A stretch of 32,374 bases of DNA, taken from positions 1 to 32,374 of the forward strand of contig NZ_BCTW01000030.1 of the NCBI RefSeq assembly GCF_001590965.1. The letters are read 5' to 3'. The DNA comes from Novosphingobium lentum NBRC 107847. Lineage in GTDB: Bacteria; Pseudomonadota; Alphaproteobacteria; Sphingomonadales; Sphingomonadaceae. The stretch's first letter is position 1, and each line of letters begins with the position of its first letter. This document shows positions 23,388 to 31,018 of the stretch, in pieces. The position numbers and the translations under genes were made by a program. The notes under the pieces are model-generated. The model saw nothing but the letters and a program-made list of their open reading frames with translations, ran no database searches and was not told the origin of the DNA.

Positions 23388-23990
23388 TCAGTGCTTGGCG
23401 AGGTCCGCGATCGCGCCGTCGACCAGCGCCTTGTCGGCGACCGCGCCGTGGTTGGCGGCGATCAGCGTGCGGGCGGCATCGGCGGCGGCATCGGCGGCGC
23501 GGGCGCGCAGGCCATCGACCGCAGCGCGTTCGGCAGCACCGATCTTGTCCTGCGCCATCTTTTCGCGGCGGCCGACCATCGCGGTGGCATCGACTTCGGC
23601 CTTGGCGACGATCGCATCGGCTTCATGCCGCGCGTGATCGAGCATTGCGGCGGCGTCTTTTTCGGCGTTGGCGATCTTGGCGGCATATTCGGCGCGCAGC
23701 TTTTCGGCCTCGGCGCGCAGCGTCTTGGCTTCGTCGAGCTGGCGGCGAATCGCGTCGATTTGCTTGTCGAGCCCGCTGGTGACGACCGCCGGGACTTTCT
23801 TCCAGATCAGGATGGCGATGAACACCGCCATCGACAGCGCAACCCATGCGCCGGGATTGAGCCCCAGCGCCACAGGCTCGACCTCGTGGACATGTTCCTG
23901 CCCGGCAAGCGCGGTGGTCTTGTCGGCCTGGTCGAGCTTGGTCATCTCGGTGGCGTTGGCGGCATTGGCGCCAGCAGCAAGGATCAGCAT
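23388..23990 (-). CDS. atpF: ATP synthase FO subunit b
   Basis: A 200-residue stator subunit. One membrane segment (about 47-67, PGAWVALSMAVFIAILIW) is followed by a long charged coiled coil (KQIDAIRRQLDEAKTLRAEA...) that reaches F1 and holds the alpha3beta3 head still. The N-terminal ~45 residues before the membrane are Ala/Thr-rich with HVHEVE, longer than in E. coli b but common in alphaproteobacteria. The start is ATG 23990, one nt after the atpF' stop. A GTG three codons earlier (23999) has GGAG at good spacing and is a real alternative. Last gene of the FO operon. Confidence 0.93.
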   Translation of the reverse strand: MLILAAGANAANATEMTKLDQADKTTALAGQEHVHEVEPVALGLNPGAWVALSMAVFIAILIWKKVPAVVTSGLDKQIDAIRRQLDEAKTLRAEAEKLRAEYAAKIANAEKDAAAMLDHARHEADAIVAKAEVDATAMVGRREKMAQDKIGAAERAAVDGLRARAADAAADAARTLIAANHGAVADKALVDGAIADLAKH

Positions 23991-23991
23991 G

Positions 23992-24486
23992 TTAGCCACG
24001 GGCGAATGCTCCCTGCACCGCGCCACGGGCCTGATCGGCGGTGACCGAAATGCCCGCGATGCGGTTGACGATGTCCTGCGCCGCCTCGGCCGCAACGGCC
24101 TCGACTTCGCCCAGCGCCGCGCTGCTGGCGGCAGCGATGCGCGTTTCGGCTGCAGTCACCGTCGCTTCGATCCGGGCGGATGCCGCGGACAGACTGGCTT
24201 CGGTGGCCTTGGCCGCATCGACCTTGGCCGCCGCGATCAGCCCTTGGGCTTCGGCGCGCTGCTTGTTGGCCTGGGTGCGCCAGGCCGCTTCCTGCGCATC
24301 GGCATCGCGACGGGCGCTTTCGGCGGCGGCGAGATCGTCGGCAATCCGCTTGTCGCGGCTTTCGACGGTCGCGACCACCTTGGGCGCCATGCCCCGTCCC
24401 ACGAACACGAACACCGCGCCGAAGATCAGCAACAGCCAGAAGATCTGGCTGGAGTAGGTCGCGGCGAGTTGAGAGATTTGTGGCAT
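23992..24486 (-). CDS. ATP synthase FO subunit b'
   Basis: A 164-residue paralogue of subunit b. The N-terminus PQISQLAATYSSQIFWLL leads into a membrane helix (about 11-33). An Ala-rich coiled coil follows (ESRDKRIADDLAAAESARRD). Organisms with b and b' build a heterodimeric stator, as in photosynthetic bacteria and most alphaproteobacteria. The order c - b' - b is the standard one. GGAA sits 8 nt before the ATG. It is commonly named atpF' or atpG; I leave the symbol open because usage differs. Confidence 0.93.
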   Translation of the reverse strand: MPQISQLAATYSSQIFWLLLIFGAVFVFVGRGMAPKVVATVESRDKRIADDLAAAESARRDADAQEAAWRTQANKQRAEAQGLIAAAKVDAAKATEASLSAASARIEATVTAAETRIAAASSAALGEVEAVAAEAAQDIVNRIAGISVTADQARGAVQGAFARG

Positions 24487-24533
24487 CTCGGTGTTCCGGT
24501 CAGGCGGTTCGGGAGCAATCAGGTGGCATCACG

Positions 24534-24575
24534 CGCCGCTGCCCTCCCGCGAGCGGAAGGACCAGCGCCGCGCGA
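24534..24575 (-). other. Hairpin between atpE and atpF'
   Basis: On the minus strand CCTTCCG-CTCG-CGGGAGG (one G-U) lies in the 98-nt gap after atpE, flanked by weaker GC-rich pairing. Subunit c is needed in about tenfold excess over b and b'. A structure that stabilises or partly terminates the atpE mRNA would fit, but that is inference. Confidence 0.35.
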
Positions 24576-24584
24576 CGCCCGATG

Positions 24585-24812
24585 TCAGGCGACGAAGATC
24601 AGGATCATCGACACGACGAACGCGAGCAGGCCGAGAAGTTCGGCAGCCGCGAAGCCGATGAACAGACGACCCTGCTGGCCATCGGCCGCACCCGGATTGC
24701 GCAGCGCGCTCTCGAGGAACGAACCGAACACGTTGCCGACGCCGATGGCGGCCATGCCGGCACCAATAGCAGCGAGACCAGCACCGATCAGCTTTGCGCT
24801 TGCGGGTTCCAT
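24585..24812 (-). CDS. atpE: ATP synthase FO subunit c
   Basis: A 75-residue two-helix proteolipid that forms the rotating c-ring. Helix 1 has the GAGLAAIGAGMAAIGVG glycine repeat and the polar loop is RNPGA. Helix 2 carries the proton-binding Glu58 in GFAAAELLGLLAF, with no Gln/Ser/Thr sodium-site pattern, so it is H+-coupled. The start is ATG 24812, with AAGGAG seven nt upstream; a TTG at 24830 is open but unsupported. The strong ribosome site fits the high copy number required. Confidence 0.97.
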   Translation of the reverse strand: MEPASAKLIGAGLAAIGAGMAAIGVGNVFGSFLESALRNPGAADGQQGRLFIGFAAAELLGLLAFVVSMILIFVA

Positions 24813-24874
24813 GATAAAACTCCTTTTCAACTGTCTGAATTAATGACGAAAAATGGTGGCGAATTCAAAACCGG

Positions 24875-25660
24875 TCAGTGCAGATGCTCGGCATCGTTGA
24901 TGTACAGCGAGGTCAGCAGCGCGAACACGTAGGCTTGGATCCCGGCGACCAGGATTTCCAGCGCGCAGATCGCGACCATCAGCACGAAGCTGGGAATGCC
25001 GACGAGCACGCCGAAGCCGAGGCCGGCGTTGGTCCCGCCGATCACGAAGCTGGACAGCACTTCGAGCAGCACGTGCCCGGCCATCATCGCGACGAACAGT
25101 CGCAGGCCCAGGCTGAACGGGCGCACCATGAAGCTGACCAGCTCGATCAGGAAGATCAGCGGCAGCATCAGCAGCGGCGTGCCGTGGGGCACGAACAGCG
25201 AGAAGAAGTGGAAGCCGTGCTTCCAGAAGCCCACCACCAGCACGATCGAGAACGACAGGATCGCCAGGATCCCGGTCACGGTGAAATGGCTGGTGAAAGT
25301 GAACGGATGCACGCCGACCAGGCCGAGCGGCATCAGGCCGAGGATGTTGGCGAACAGGATGAACATGAACAGCGAGAACACGTAAGGCAGGTACTTGCGC
25401 CCTTCCTTGCCGACGTTGGCGGCCAGCATGTTGTCGATGAAGCCGGTGAAGCTTTCGACCGCCATCTGCCAGCGGCCGGGCACGAGTTCGCGCTTCATGC
25501 CGCCGAGCATGAAGGCGTAGAGCGCAACCGCGGCGATCACCATCCACAGCGCGGAATTGGTGAAGGCGATGTTATGGCCGGCGATGCTCCAGTGATCGGT
25601 GCCGAACATCGGCTCGATCGTGAACTGGTGCATCGGATCGACTTTGGCTCCAGCTGCCAC
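24875..25660 (-). CDS. atpB: ATP synthase FO subunit a
   Basis: A 261-residue membrane subunit with about 5-6 helices that forms the proton half-channels beside the c-ring. The essential arginine is in LGLRLFVAMMAGH. FTIEPM near the N-terminus and the GILAILSFSIVLVVGFWKHG helix are typical. The start is set at GTG 25660, which gives the VAAGAKVDPMHQF N-terminus and has GGGA eight nt upstream. TTG 25678 is the other candidate but has no ribosome site. It is second in the FO operon, after atpI. Confidence 0.95.
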   Translation of the reverse strand: MAAGAKVDPMHQFTIEPMFGTDHWSIAGHNIAFTNSALWMVIAAVALYAFMLGGMKRELVPGRWQMAVESFTGFIDNMLAANVGKEGRKYLPYVFSLFMFILFANILGLMPLGLVGVHPFTFTSHFTVTGILAILSFSIVLVVGFWKHGFHFFSLFVPHGTPLLMLPLIFLIELVSFMVRPFSLGLRLFVAMMAGHVLLEVLSSFVIGGTNAGLGFGVLVGIPSFVLMVAICALEILVAGIQAYVFALLTSLYINDAEHLH

Positions 25661-25719
25661 GGACAAGATCCCACTCAAGTGCTATACGAAAACAGCGCTC
25701 CGCTTGCCCCCACAAGGGT

Positions 25720-26040
25720 TCAGTCGGAACGCCGGTTCGAGATCCGGAAGATGTTTCTGAAGGCCACGATGATCCCGAGGAACATCATCACCAACAGGCC
25801 CCAGTGCGTGCCTTTGCCGATCAGCCAGTCGATGACCAGACCAATCGCGACGCCGCCGATAATTCCCCCCAGCAACTCCGCAAGAACCTTGTTCGCGGAA
25901 TCGTATCCCGCGTCCTGTCCCTGCTGGGGTGAACGGGTCCGTTCCGCCTCGCGTTGCCGGGCGGCATCAAGCCGTCCGTCGAGCGATACGATTCGGGCGT
26001 CCTCGCCGAGTGGGTCCTGTCCGGAAGGTTCGTCGACCAA
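25720..26040 (-). CDS. atpI: AtpI/AtpZ-family ATP synthase assembly protein
   Basis: A 106-residue protein. A ~50-residue charged cytoplasmic N-terminus precedes two membrane helices (52-73 and 79-97: LLGGIIGGVAIGLVIDWL, WGLLVMMFLGIIVAF). AtpI-type proteins help assemble the c-ring and lead FO operons. The start codon appears to be TTG at 26040. AAGGAGG lies 5 nt upstream, no in-frame ATG or GTG fits as well, and the strong ribosome site argues for real use of TTG. Confidence 0.9.
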   Translation of the reverse strand: MVDEPSGQDPLGEDARIVSLDGRLDAARQREAERTRSPQQGQDAGYDSANKVLAELLGGIIGGVAIGLVIDWLIGKGTHWGLLVMMFLGIIVAFRNIFRISNRRSD

Positions 26041-26113
26041 GCCAGCCTCCTTTGCGCGAGCGCATCGAAACAGCCAGCCGCAGGCGACGCTCCACCCCGT
26101 CTAGGGCGCGGTC

Positions 26114-26142
26114 CCTTTAGGAAGCAGTGCCCCCCAAGTCAA
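26114..26142 (-). promoter_or_regulatory. Probable promoter of the atp FO operon
   Basis: On the minus strand TTGACT (26142-26137) and TAAAGG (26119-26114) are spaced by exactly 17 bp, upstream of atpI. The start of transcription would fall about 65-70 nt before the atpI TTG. This is the clearest sigma70-type promoter in the window. Confidence 0.6.
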
Positions 26143-26188
26143 CCGCGCCTGCTGCGCTGCGAAAAAGCACCGGAATGCAAAGCAATTT

Positions 26189-26206
26189 CCCGGCCGCCCG
26201 GCCGGG
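26189..26206 (-). terminator. Possible terminator of ydbH-ynbE-ydbL
   Basis: CCCGGCC (26189-26195) and GGCCGGG (26200-26206) form a 7-bp stem with a 4-nt loop, 15 nt after the ydbL stop. On the minus strand it is followed by GAAATTGCTTT, only a weak U-tract, so efficiency is doubtful. Confidence 0.4.
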
Positions 26207-26221
26207 CGCGCGCGCGACCGC

Positions 26222-26632
26222 TTACGGGCAGCGCGAATCGCGCAGCGGCGGTGCGCTGGTGCGGGTCTGCCAGCTGCCATCGGGCGCCTGGTACTTTTCC
26301 CCGGGCGAGGTCTGCCGGATCAGCAGACAGCCCGAGGTCAGCGCGTATTCCTCGACCGTGGCGTGGTTGGCCTGCGCCTTTTCGGCATAGACCGCCTTGC
26401 GCTTGATGTTCACGTCCTCGACCACGGCGCGCAACGCGGCGCTGGGCGTGGAGACATAGCCGAGGTAGCCGTCCATCTTCTCGCCCACCTGCCCGGCAGC
26501 GCGCGCGGCGGCATAGGCCGGATCGCGGCCGCCCTGCGCCAGCACCGGCACGGCGGCGCCGAGCAGCAGAGCCGCGCCAAGGCCGCCAAGGGCCAGCTTG
26601 CGGCGGAAAGTGGTATTCAGAAAGCCAGTCAT
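26222..26632 (-). CDS. ydbL: YdbL-family (DUF1318) periplasmic protein
   Basis: A 136-residue exported protein. The signal peptide ends near GAAVPVLAQ. The mature part (YAAARAAGQVGEKMDGYLGYV, then VVEDVNIKRKAVYAEKAQ) is the DUF1318 fold. In E. coli, YdbL works with YdbH and YnbE and is thought to control how YnbE multimers form in the intermembrane bridge. Here a ~40-residue C-terminal extension with two cysteines (SGCLLIRQTSPGEKY, DSRCP) goes beyond what I recall for E. coli YdbL. The ATG is 2 nt after the ynbE stop. Last gene of the unit. Confidence 0.88.
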   Translation of the reverse strand: MTGFLNTTFRRKLALGGLGAALLLGAAVPVLAQGGRDPAYAAARAAGQVGEKMDGYLGYVSTPSAALRAVVEDVNIKRKAVYAEKAQANHATVEEYALTSGCLLIRQTSPGEKYQAPDGSWQTRTSAPPLRDSRCP

Positions 26633-26634
26633 GG

Positions 26635-26823
26635 TCAGAATATCCCCGGATTCTTGTCGATCGTCTGCCCGGCGTCCTGCGACAACCGGTAGACGACTTC
26701 CTGCTTGATGTTGATGTTGAGCTCGATCACGATCGGCTTGTCGGGTGCCTTCACGGTCACACAACCGGCCATCGCCATCGCTCCCAACACTGGCAACGCA
26801 AGCAAGGCGCGCTGCCAGGTCAT
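26635..26823 (-). CDS. ynbE: YnbE-like outer-membrane lipoprotein
   Basis: 62 residues. A lipoprotein signal peptide (ALLALPVLGAMAMAGC) predicts lipidation at Cys21. The mature part VTVKAPDKPIVIELNINIKQ is the YnbE pattern. In E. coli, YnbE stacks beta-strands onto the C-terminus of YdbH to reach the outer membrane. The start is set at ATG 26823 because the signal peptide begins there. However, ATG 26925 overlaps the ydbH stop as ATGA and would add 34 residues ahead of the signal. That could be a coupled start or a short leader; the sequence does not decide. Confidence 0.82.
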   Translation of the reverse strand: MTWQRALLALPVLGAMAMAGCVTVKAPDKPIVIELNINIKQEVVYRLSQDAGQTIDKNPGIF

Positions 26824-26921
26824 CCGCCCCCCGTTATCCGAGATTGTCGTCCCCGGCATCGCTCGATCCCCTTCGGGTCGGATGCTTGCAGGGAACGACG
26901 TGGCGGTCAATTCGATGCTCT

Positions 26922-29900
26922 TCATGGCATTGTCTCGCTTGCTGAAGGCTGAATATCGGGAAGGACGATGTGCGGCGGGGTCGTGCCCGCCTGCCGCACC
27001 ACGGCGCGCCCCTGCGCATCGACCAGGCCGAGCGTGCGCGGATCCTTGACGTAGGCCGGATCGTAGAGCGCCTTGACCGAGGTCACGAGCTGGTAGAACG
27101 GCGCGCGGATGTTGACGTTGAACTGCAACGGCAGCTTGGCGAAGCTGCGGGTGACGAAGTTCTTCTTGGCGGCGGTGCCCTGCTTGACCCCATCGAAGCG
27201 CACGCGGGTGACGATATCGCCTTCCAGCGCGCCGTCCATGCCGATGGTCATCGTCCGGTAATCGAGCGACTTGAGCGCATCGAAGGCGAAGTTGGCCATG
27301 GCCGAAAGGTTCTTGTAGGTCAGCGCGCCGACGTAGGACACCGTGCCCCCCGGCGGCCGCGAGGTGAGCATCCCGCCATCGATGCGCCCGCCGCTGTCGG
27401 TGAACACCAGCGGCAGCCGGCCATCGAACGTGCCGGTGGCGTTGAGGTTGCCCAGCTGCATCTTCTCGATGAACTTGGCCGCATCCAGCCCGTCGATCAC
27501 CAGAATATAGCGCCGTTCCTCGCTGACCCCCAGATTGAGCTTCACCGGTTCGAGGTGCAGCGTGCCGCCCAGGAACGGCCAGGTCGCGTTCGACAGCGCC
27601 AGCACGTTGCCCGGCAGCATCGTGAACGCGATGTCGCCGTCCGCCACCTCGATCCCCGGGTTGATCGACGCGACCTTGAAGTGCTGGTCGGGCGCGGTGA
27701 CCATGCCGAGCAAGTCGGTGAACACCAGCGCGCCCGACAGTCCCTTCACCGGGCCGAACGCGGCGGCAAGGTCGAGGTCTTTCGTGGTGAAGCGGCCGCC
27801 GCTGGTGACCCCCGCCGGGGTCCAGTCGACCTGCCCGGTGCCGTCGATGGTGCCCGCGACATTGGCGACCGTGCCCAGCGCCAGCCGGGTGAGCGTGTCG
27901 GGCTGGACCGCCTTGTCGAACAACAGCTGGTTCACCGCGAGGTCGGCATGGCCGTTGCCGCTGCCAAGGTCATGGCGGATCAGCGCGCGCACCACCGCCC
28001 GGCCCGACCGGGGTTCGCGCAGCGTGGCGTCGGCGTCGATGCGGTTGGCCAGCAGCGACAGCGTGGCATCACGCGCCACCAGTTTCTCGAACCGCGCCGG
28101 GCTCTGCCGGTCGGTCAGGTCGAAGGTGGCATTGGCGATGGTCAGCTTCTGCGCGGCATAGCGCCAGTCGCCGCTGGCGTTCGTGAGATCGAGCGGCACC
28201 GCCGCCAGCCGCGCCTCGATCCCGCCGAACGTGCCGGTCACGTCGCTGCCCAGCCTCGCGCGCAAGTCGTTGAGGCGGAACTTCGTGGCGGTGGCATCGG
28301 GGCCGAGCGCCACGTCGATCGCGCGCGCCTGCAGGTATCCCGGCCACGCGAAACCGATCGGCCCGGTGGCCAGCCGGATCGGAGTCTGGCCCAGCCGTCC
28401 CGACAGCGCGAGCGACGGGGCGCCCGCCGCGATGTGCAAGCCCCCGCTTCCGCCGCTCCGCACGATCGCCGTTCCGGGCGGCGGGCACAGCGTCAGCGTG
28501 CGGCGGTCGAGCACGACTTGCGCGATGCCCAGGCTGTCGAAGCTGGCAGTGGTGCAGCGCCGCCACACCGCAAGGCCGCCGCGCGCGCTCCAGTTGCCAT
28601 CGACTGGCAGCGCCAGATTGCGCGCGAAGCCGCCGGGGATCGCGCCGGTCAGCCGCGCCGCGCCGACGAAGCCGAGCGCGCCGTCGGCCGCCTGCGCCAC
28701 GCGCATGTCCGGCACCGCCAGCGAATTCCCGCCCGCAACGTAGGGCGCCATGTTGAGATGCAGCACAACCTGGCGGCCCGCCGCCTGTTCCATCCGCCCG
28801 GCGATGCGCGGCAGGCCGGGGCCGCCGGTGGTGAAATTGCCCGACAGGCGCGGCGTGCCCGCACCGCTCGCCAGCTGGAACCGCGACAGCGCCAGCAGCG
28901 TCGCCCCGCTGCCGCCGCGCAACTGCGCCTGCGGCACCACCAGCGTCGCAAGTCCGCCCGGCTGCTGGCGATAGTCGAACTCTGCAAACAGGCGGCTGCC
29001 GCGCCGCTCGCGCGCCAGTGCGGCGCGCACCTGCCCCAGCATCGGCGCCACCAGCGTGCCTTCGGCGCTGCGCTGGGTCGTGGCGAGCGCGGCATCCATC
29101 GCCGGTCCCTGCGACACGCCGCGCCCGTCGAGCGTGCCCTGCACCTCGACCCGCCCGAAGCCATCACGCGCGCGGACCATGCCGTCCAGCGCCAGCAGCG
29201 CGATGCCCGCGCCCGCTGTCGAAACCCCGCCCGCGTCGCCCTTGACCCGCCCGGTCAGCGCGCCGCCGCGAAACGCCAGCCGCCCGTCGAGCGCCAGCGA
29301 TTCCGCCGTGGTCGATCCGTAGCGCAGCCCCGTGCCGCGCAGCCGGGCATCGGTTTCGACCCCGGCAAAGCCCTTGTCCGCCACGGCATCGAGCGCCACG
29401 GCGGTCTGGTCCAGCGCGATGCCGGCACCGTCGCAGCGCAGCCGCGCCAGCCGCACCGGCCCGACAAAGCGGGGTTGCCCGGCGCTGGTCGTCAGCCGGC
29501 CATAGGCGCTGGCCCCGCTCGCCGCGCAACCACCCAGAGCCAGCGTCGGGGCGATGGCGGCGAGTGTTCCGGCAAAGCCATCGCGCAAATTGCCGCGGCC
29601 TTCGGCTTTGACCCCCACCGCACCGTAATCCGTCAGCAGTTGCGCGCGGCCATCGACCAGCGCGATCAACAGGTCGGGCAATTGCGCGGGCGCGGTGCTC
29701 TTGCCGCCGAACAGCACCGGGTCGAGGCTGCCGAAGCTGAGCTTGCCGCCGGTGTACCGCCCATACAGCCGCGGATGTTCCAGCGTGACCGTGCCGATGC
29801 GCGGGAAGCCCAGCGTGTAGACGATGTCCACCGACGCGCGATCGATGGTGAGGTCGGGATGCGCCGGATCGCCGACCTTGATGTCGCGCAGCACTTCGGT

Positions 29901-30155
29901 GCCGCCGCCGATGCTCTCGATGCGATACGTTGCAGGCAGGCCAAGCTGGCGCAGCTGCGATCCGATGACGTTGGTGGCGATCTTCTCGCGCGACAGCCAC
30001 GCCACGCCCACCGCCGCAACGAGCACCAGGCCCAGCGCCGCGCCCGTGCGCAGCGCGATTCGGCGGCCCCGGCGGACGCGAATTTCCCCCGGCTGGTCGG
30101 CCGAATCGACGTCGATCGGTTCGCGCCCGGGCGCCTGTTCGAAACTCTCGGCCAT
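26922..30155 (-). CDS. ydbH: YdbH-family AsmA-like intermembrane phospholipid transport protein
   Basis: A 1077-residue protein anchored in the inner membrane by one helix (about 33-54, IALRTGAALGLVLVAAVGVAW). The rest is predicted as a long periplasmic beta-groove of the AsmA-like/repeating beta-groove kind. In E. coli, YdbH with TamB and YhdP moves phospholipids to the outer membrane. The C-terminal part (about 780-1010, VDWTPAGVTSGGRFTTKDLD, GGRIDGGMLTSRPPGG, MTIGMDGALEGDIVTRVRFD) is the conserved YdbH domain. The start is ATG 30155 with AAGAAGGGGG upstream. It leads a ydbH-ynbE-ydbL unit, the same order as in E. coli, which supports the assignment. Confidence 0.92.
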   Translation of the reverse strand: MAESFEQAPGREPIDVDSADQPGEIRVRRGRRIALRTGAALGLVLVAAVGVAWLSREKIATNVIGSQLRQLGLPATYRIESIGGGTEVLRDIKVGDPAHPDLTIDRASVDIVYTLGFPRIGTVTLEHPRLYGRYTGGKLSFGSLDPVLFGGKSTAPAQLPDLLIALVDGRAQLLTDYGAVGVKAEGRGNLRDGFAGTLAAIAPTLALGGCAASGASAYGRLTTSAGQPRFVGPVRLARLRCDGAGIALDQTAVALDAVADKGFAGVETDARLRGTGLRYGSTTAESLALDGRLAFRGGALTGRVKGDAGGVSTAGAGIALLALDGMVRARDGFGRVEVQGTLDGRGVSQGPAMDAALATTQRSAEGTLVAPMLGQVRAALARERRGSRLFAEFDYRQQPGGLATLVVPQAQLRGGSGATLLALSRFQLASGAGTPRLSGNFTTGGPGLPRIAGRMEQAAGRQVVLHLNMAPYVAGGNSLAVPDMRVAQAADGALGFVGAARLTGAIPGGFARNLALPVDGNWSARGGLAVWRRCTTASFDSLGIAQVVLDRRTLTLCPPPGTAIVRSGGSGGLHIAAGAPSLALSGRLGQTPIRLATGPIGFAWPGYLQARAIDVALGPDATATKFRLNDLRARLGSDVTGTFGGIEARLAAVPLDLTNASGDWRYAAQKLTIANATFDLTDRQSPARFEKLVARDATLSLLANRIDADATLREPRSGRAVVRALIRHDLGSGNGHADLAVNQLLFDKAVQPDTLTRLALGTVANVAGTIDGTGQVDWTPAGVTSGGRFTTKDLDLAAAFGPVKGLSGALVFTDLLGMVTAPDQHFKVASINPGIEVADGDIAFTMLPGNVLALSNATWPFLGGTLHLEPVKLNLGVSEERRYILVIDGLDAAKFIEKMQLGNLNATGTFDGRLPLVFTDSGGRIDGGMLTSRPPGGTVSYVGALTYKNLSAMANFAFDALKSLDYRTMTIGMDGALEGDIVTRVRFDGVKQGTAAKKNFVTRSFAKLPLQFNVNIRAPFYQLVTSVKALYDPAYVKDPRTLGLVDAQGRAVVRQAGTTPPHIVLPDIQPSASETMP

Positions 30156-30241
30156 TCGCCCCCTTCTTGCGCATCCCCTCGCGCAAAGGCAATGCAGGCA
30201 AACCAACGCATCAACCCGGCGAAAGGTGCCCGATCCGCGCG

Positions 30242-30832
30242 ATGCCCGACCAAAGCCGACTGTTCCCTGAACAAACCCCGCAGGCCGCGCCCGGCAGCGA
30301 CGCCAGCGGCCACCGCGCGCGGCTGCGCAAGCGGCTGCTGGACGGCGGTTCCGATGCGCTGGGCGATCACGAGGTGATCGAATTCCTGCTGATGGGCGCG
30401 ATCCCGCGCCGCGACGTGAAGCCTCTGGCGCGCGTGCTGCTGCAGCGGTTCGGCTCGCTGGCGGGCGTGCTCAACGCCGATCCGCGCAGTCTGGCGGCGA
30501 TGCCCGGCATGGGCGAAACCAGCGCGGCGGCGCTGCTGGTGGTGGCGGTCGCGGCGCGGCGGATGGCGCTGCAGCAAGTGCGCGACAAGCCGGTGCTGAG
30601 CAGCTGGCAGGCGCTGATCGACTATCTCACCATCGACATGGCGCACCTGACCAAGGAGCGCGTGCGCGTGCTGTACCTCAACAGCCACAACATGCTGATC
30701 GACGATCACCACGTCGGCGACGGCACGATCGACGAAGCCGCGATCCACCCGCGCGAGGTGATCCGCCGCGCGCTGGACCTTGGCGCGGTGGCGCTGGTGG
30801 TGGTTCACAACCATCCCACTACCCCCTTTTAG
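30242..30832 (+). pseudogene. radC: radC, truncated in its JAMM motif
   Basis: 196 residues of a RadC/JAB1-MPN protein. The N-terminal helix-hairpin-helix part (LRKRLLDGGSDALGDHEVIE, FGSLAGVLNADPRSLAAMPG) and most of the JAMM domain (VRVLYLNSHNMLIDDHHVGD) are intact. Family members continue HNHPSGDP-x-PS-x2-D and run ~50 residues further. Here the frame reads HNHPTTPF and stops, so the Ser and Asp of the metal site and the last helices are missing. The break coincides with the start of non-radC DNA leading into an integrase. The product is unlikely to bind metal. The biological role of RadC is itself unclear. Confidence 0.88.
30800..30816. mobile_element. Probable attL of an island integrated in radC
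   Basis: Similarity to radC holds through GTTCACAACCATCCCA and is lost immediately after. The integrase gene begins about 200 bp further right. The crossover core is therefore likely to lie within this stretch; the matching attR should be outside the window. The exact core cannot be set from one end. Confidence 0.5.
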
Positions 30833-31018
30833 ATCACGTTGGATCACGCTCGATACCGCTGAAACATCAGCTAACTAGCCGGTTTTTCTGCATTGCGTAC
30901 AGGGGGCGGTTATGGCAAATTGGGGGCGGTTAGAGGGGTTGAAAACGGCTTTCCGATCCCAGCAAACGATCCCCGTTTCTCCTCGACCGATCCCAGTTGC
31001 GGGACCAGGAGGAACGCC
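30833..31018 (+). promoter_or_regulatory. Island left-end region with direct repeats before the integrase
   Basis: Three pairs of short direct repeats occur here. GATCACG is at 30832 and 30842 (10-bp period). GGGGGCGGTTA is at 30902-30912 and 30922-30932 (20-bp period, two helical turns). CCGATCCCAG is at 30953-30962 and 30987-30996. Such helically phased repeats are the usual form of integrase arm sites or operator sites. Which they are is inference. Confidence 0.5.

Noticed and set aside
26970..30377. A very long plus-strand open frame (over 1,100 codons) antisense to ydbH
   Set aside because: It is rich in Arg/Gln/His/Ala with no domain. It is the usual GC-driven shadow of a real gene, since ydbH has clear family similarity on the other strand. 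The same applies to the long frames opposite rnd-oxyR, aspS, fabF and rpsA.
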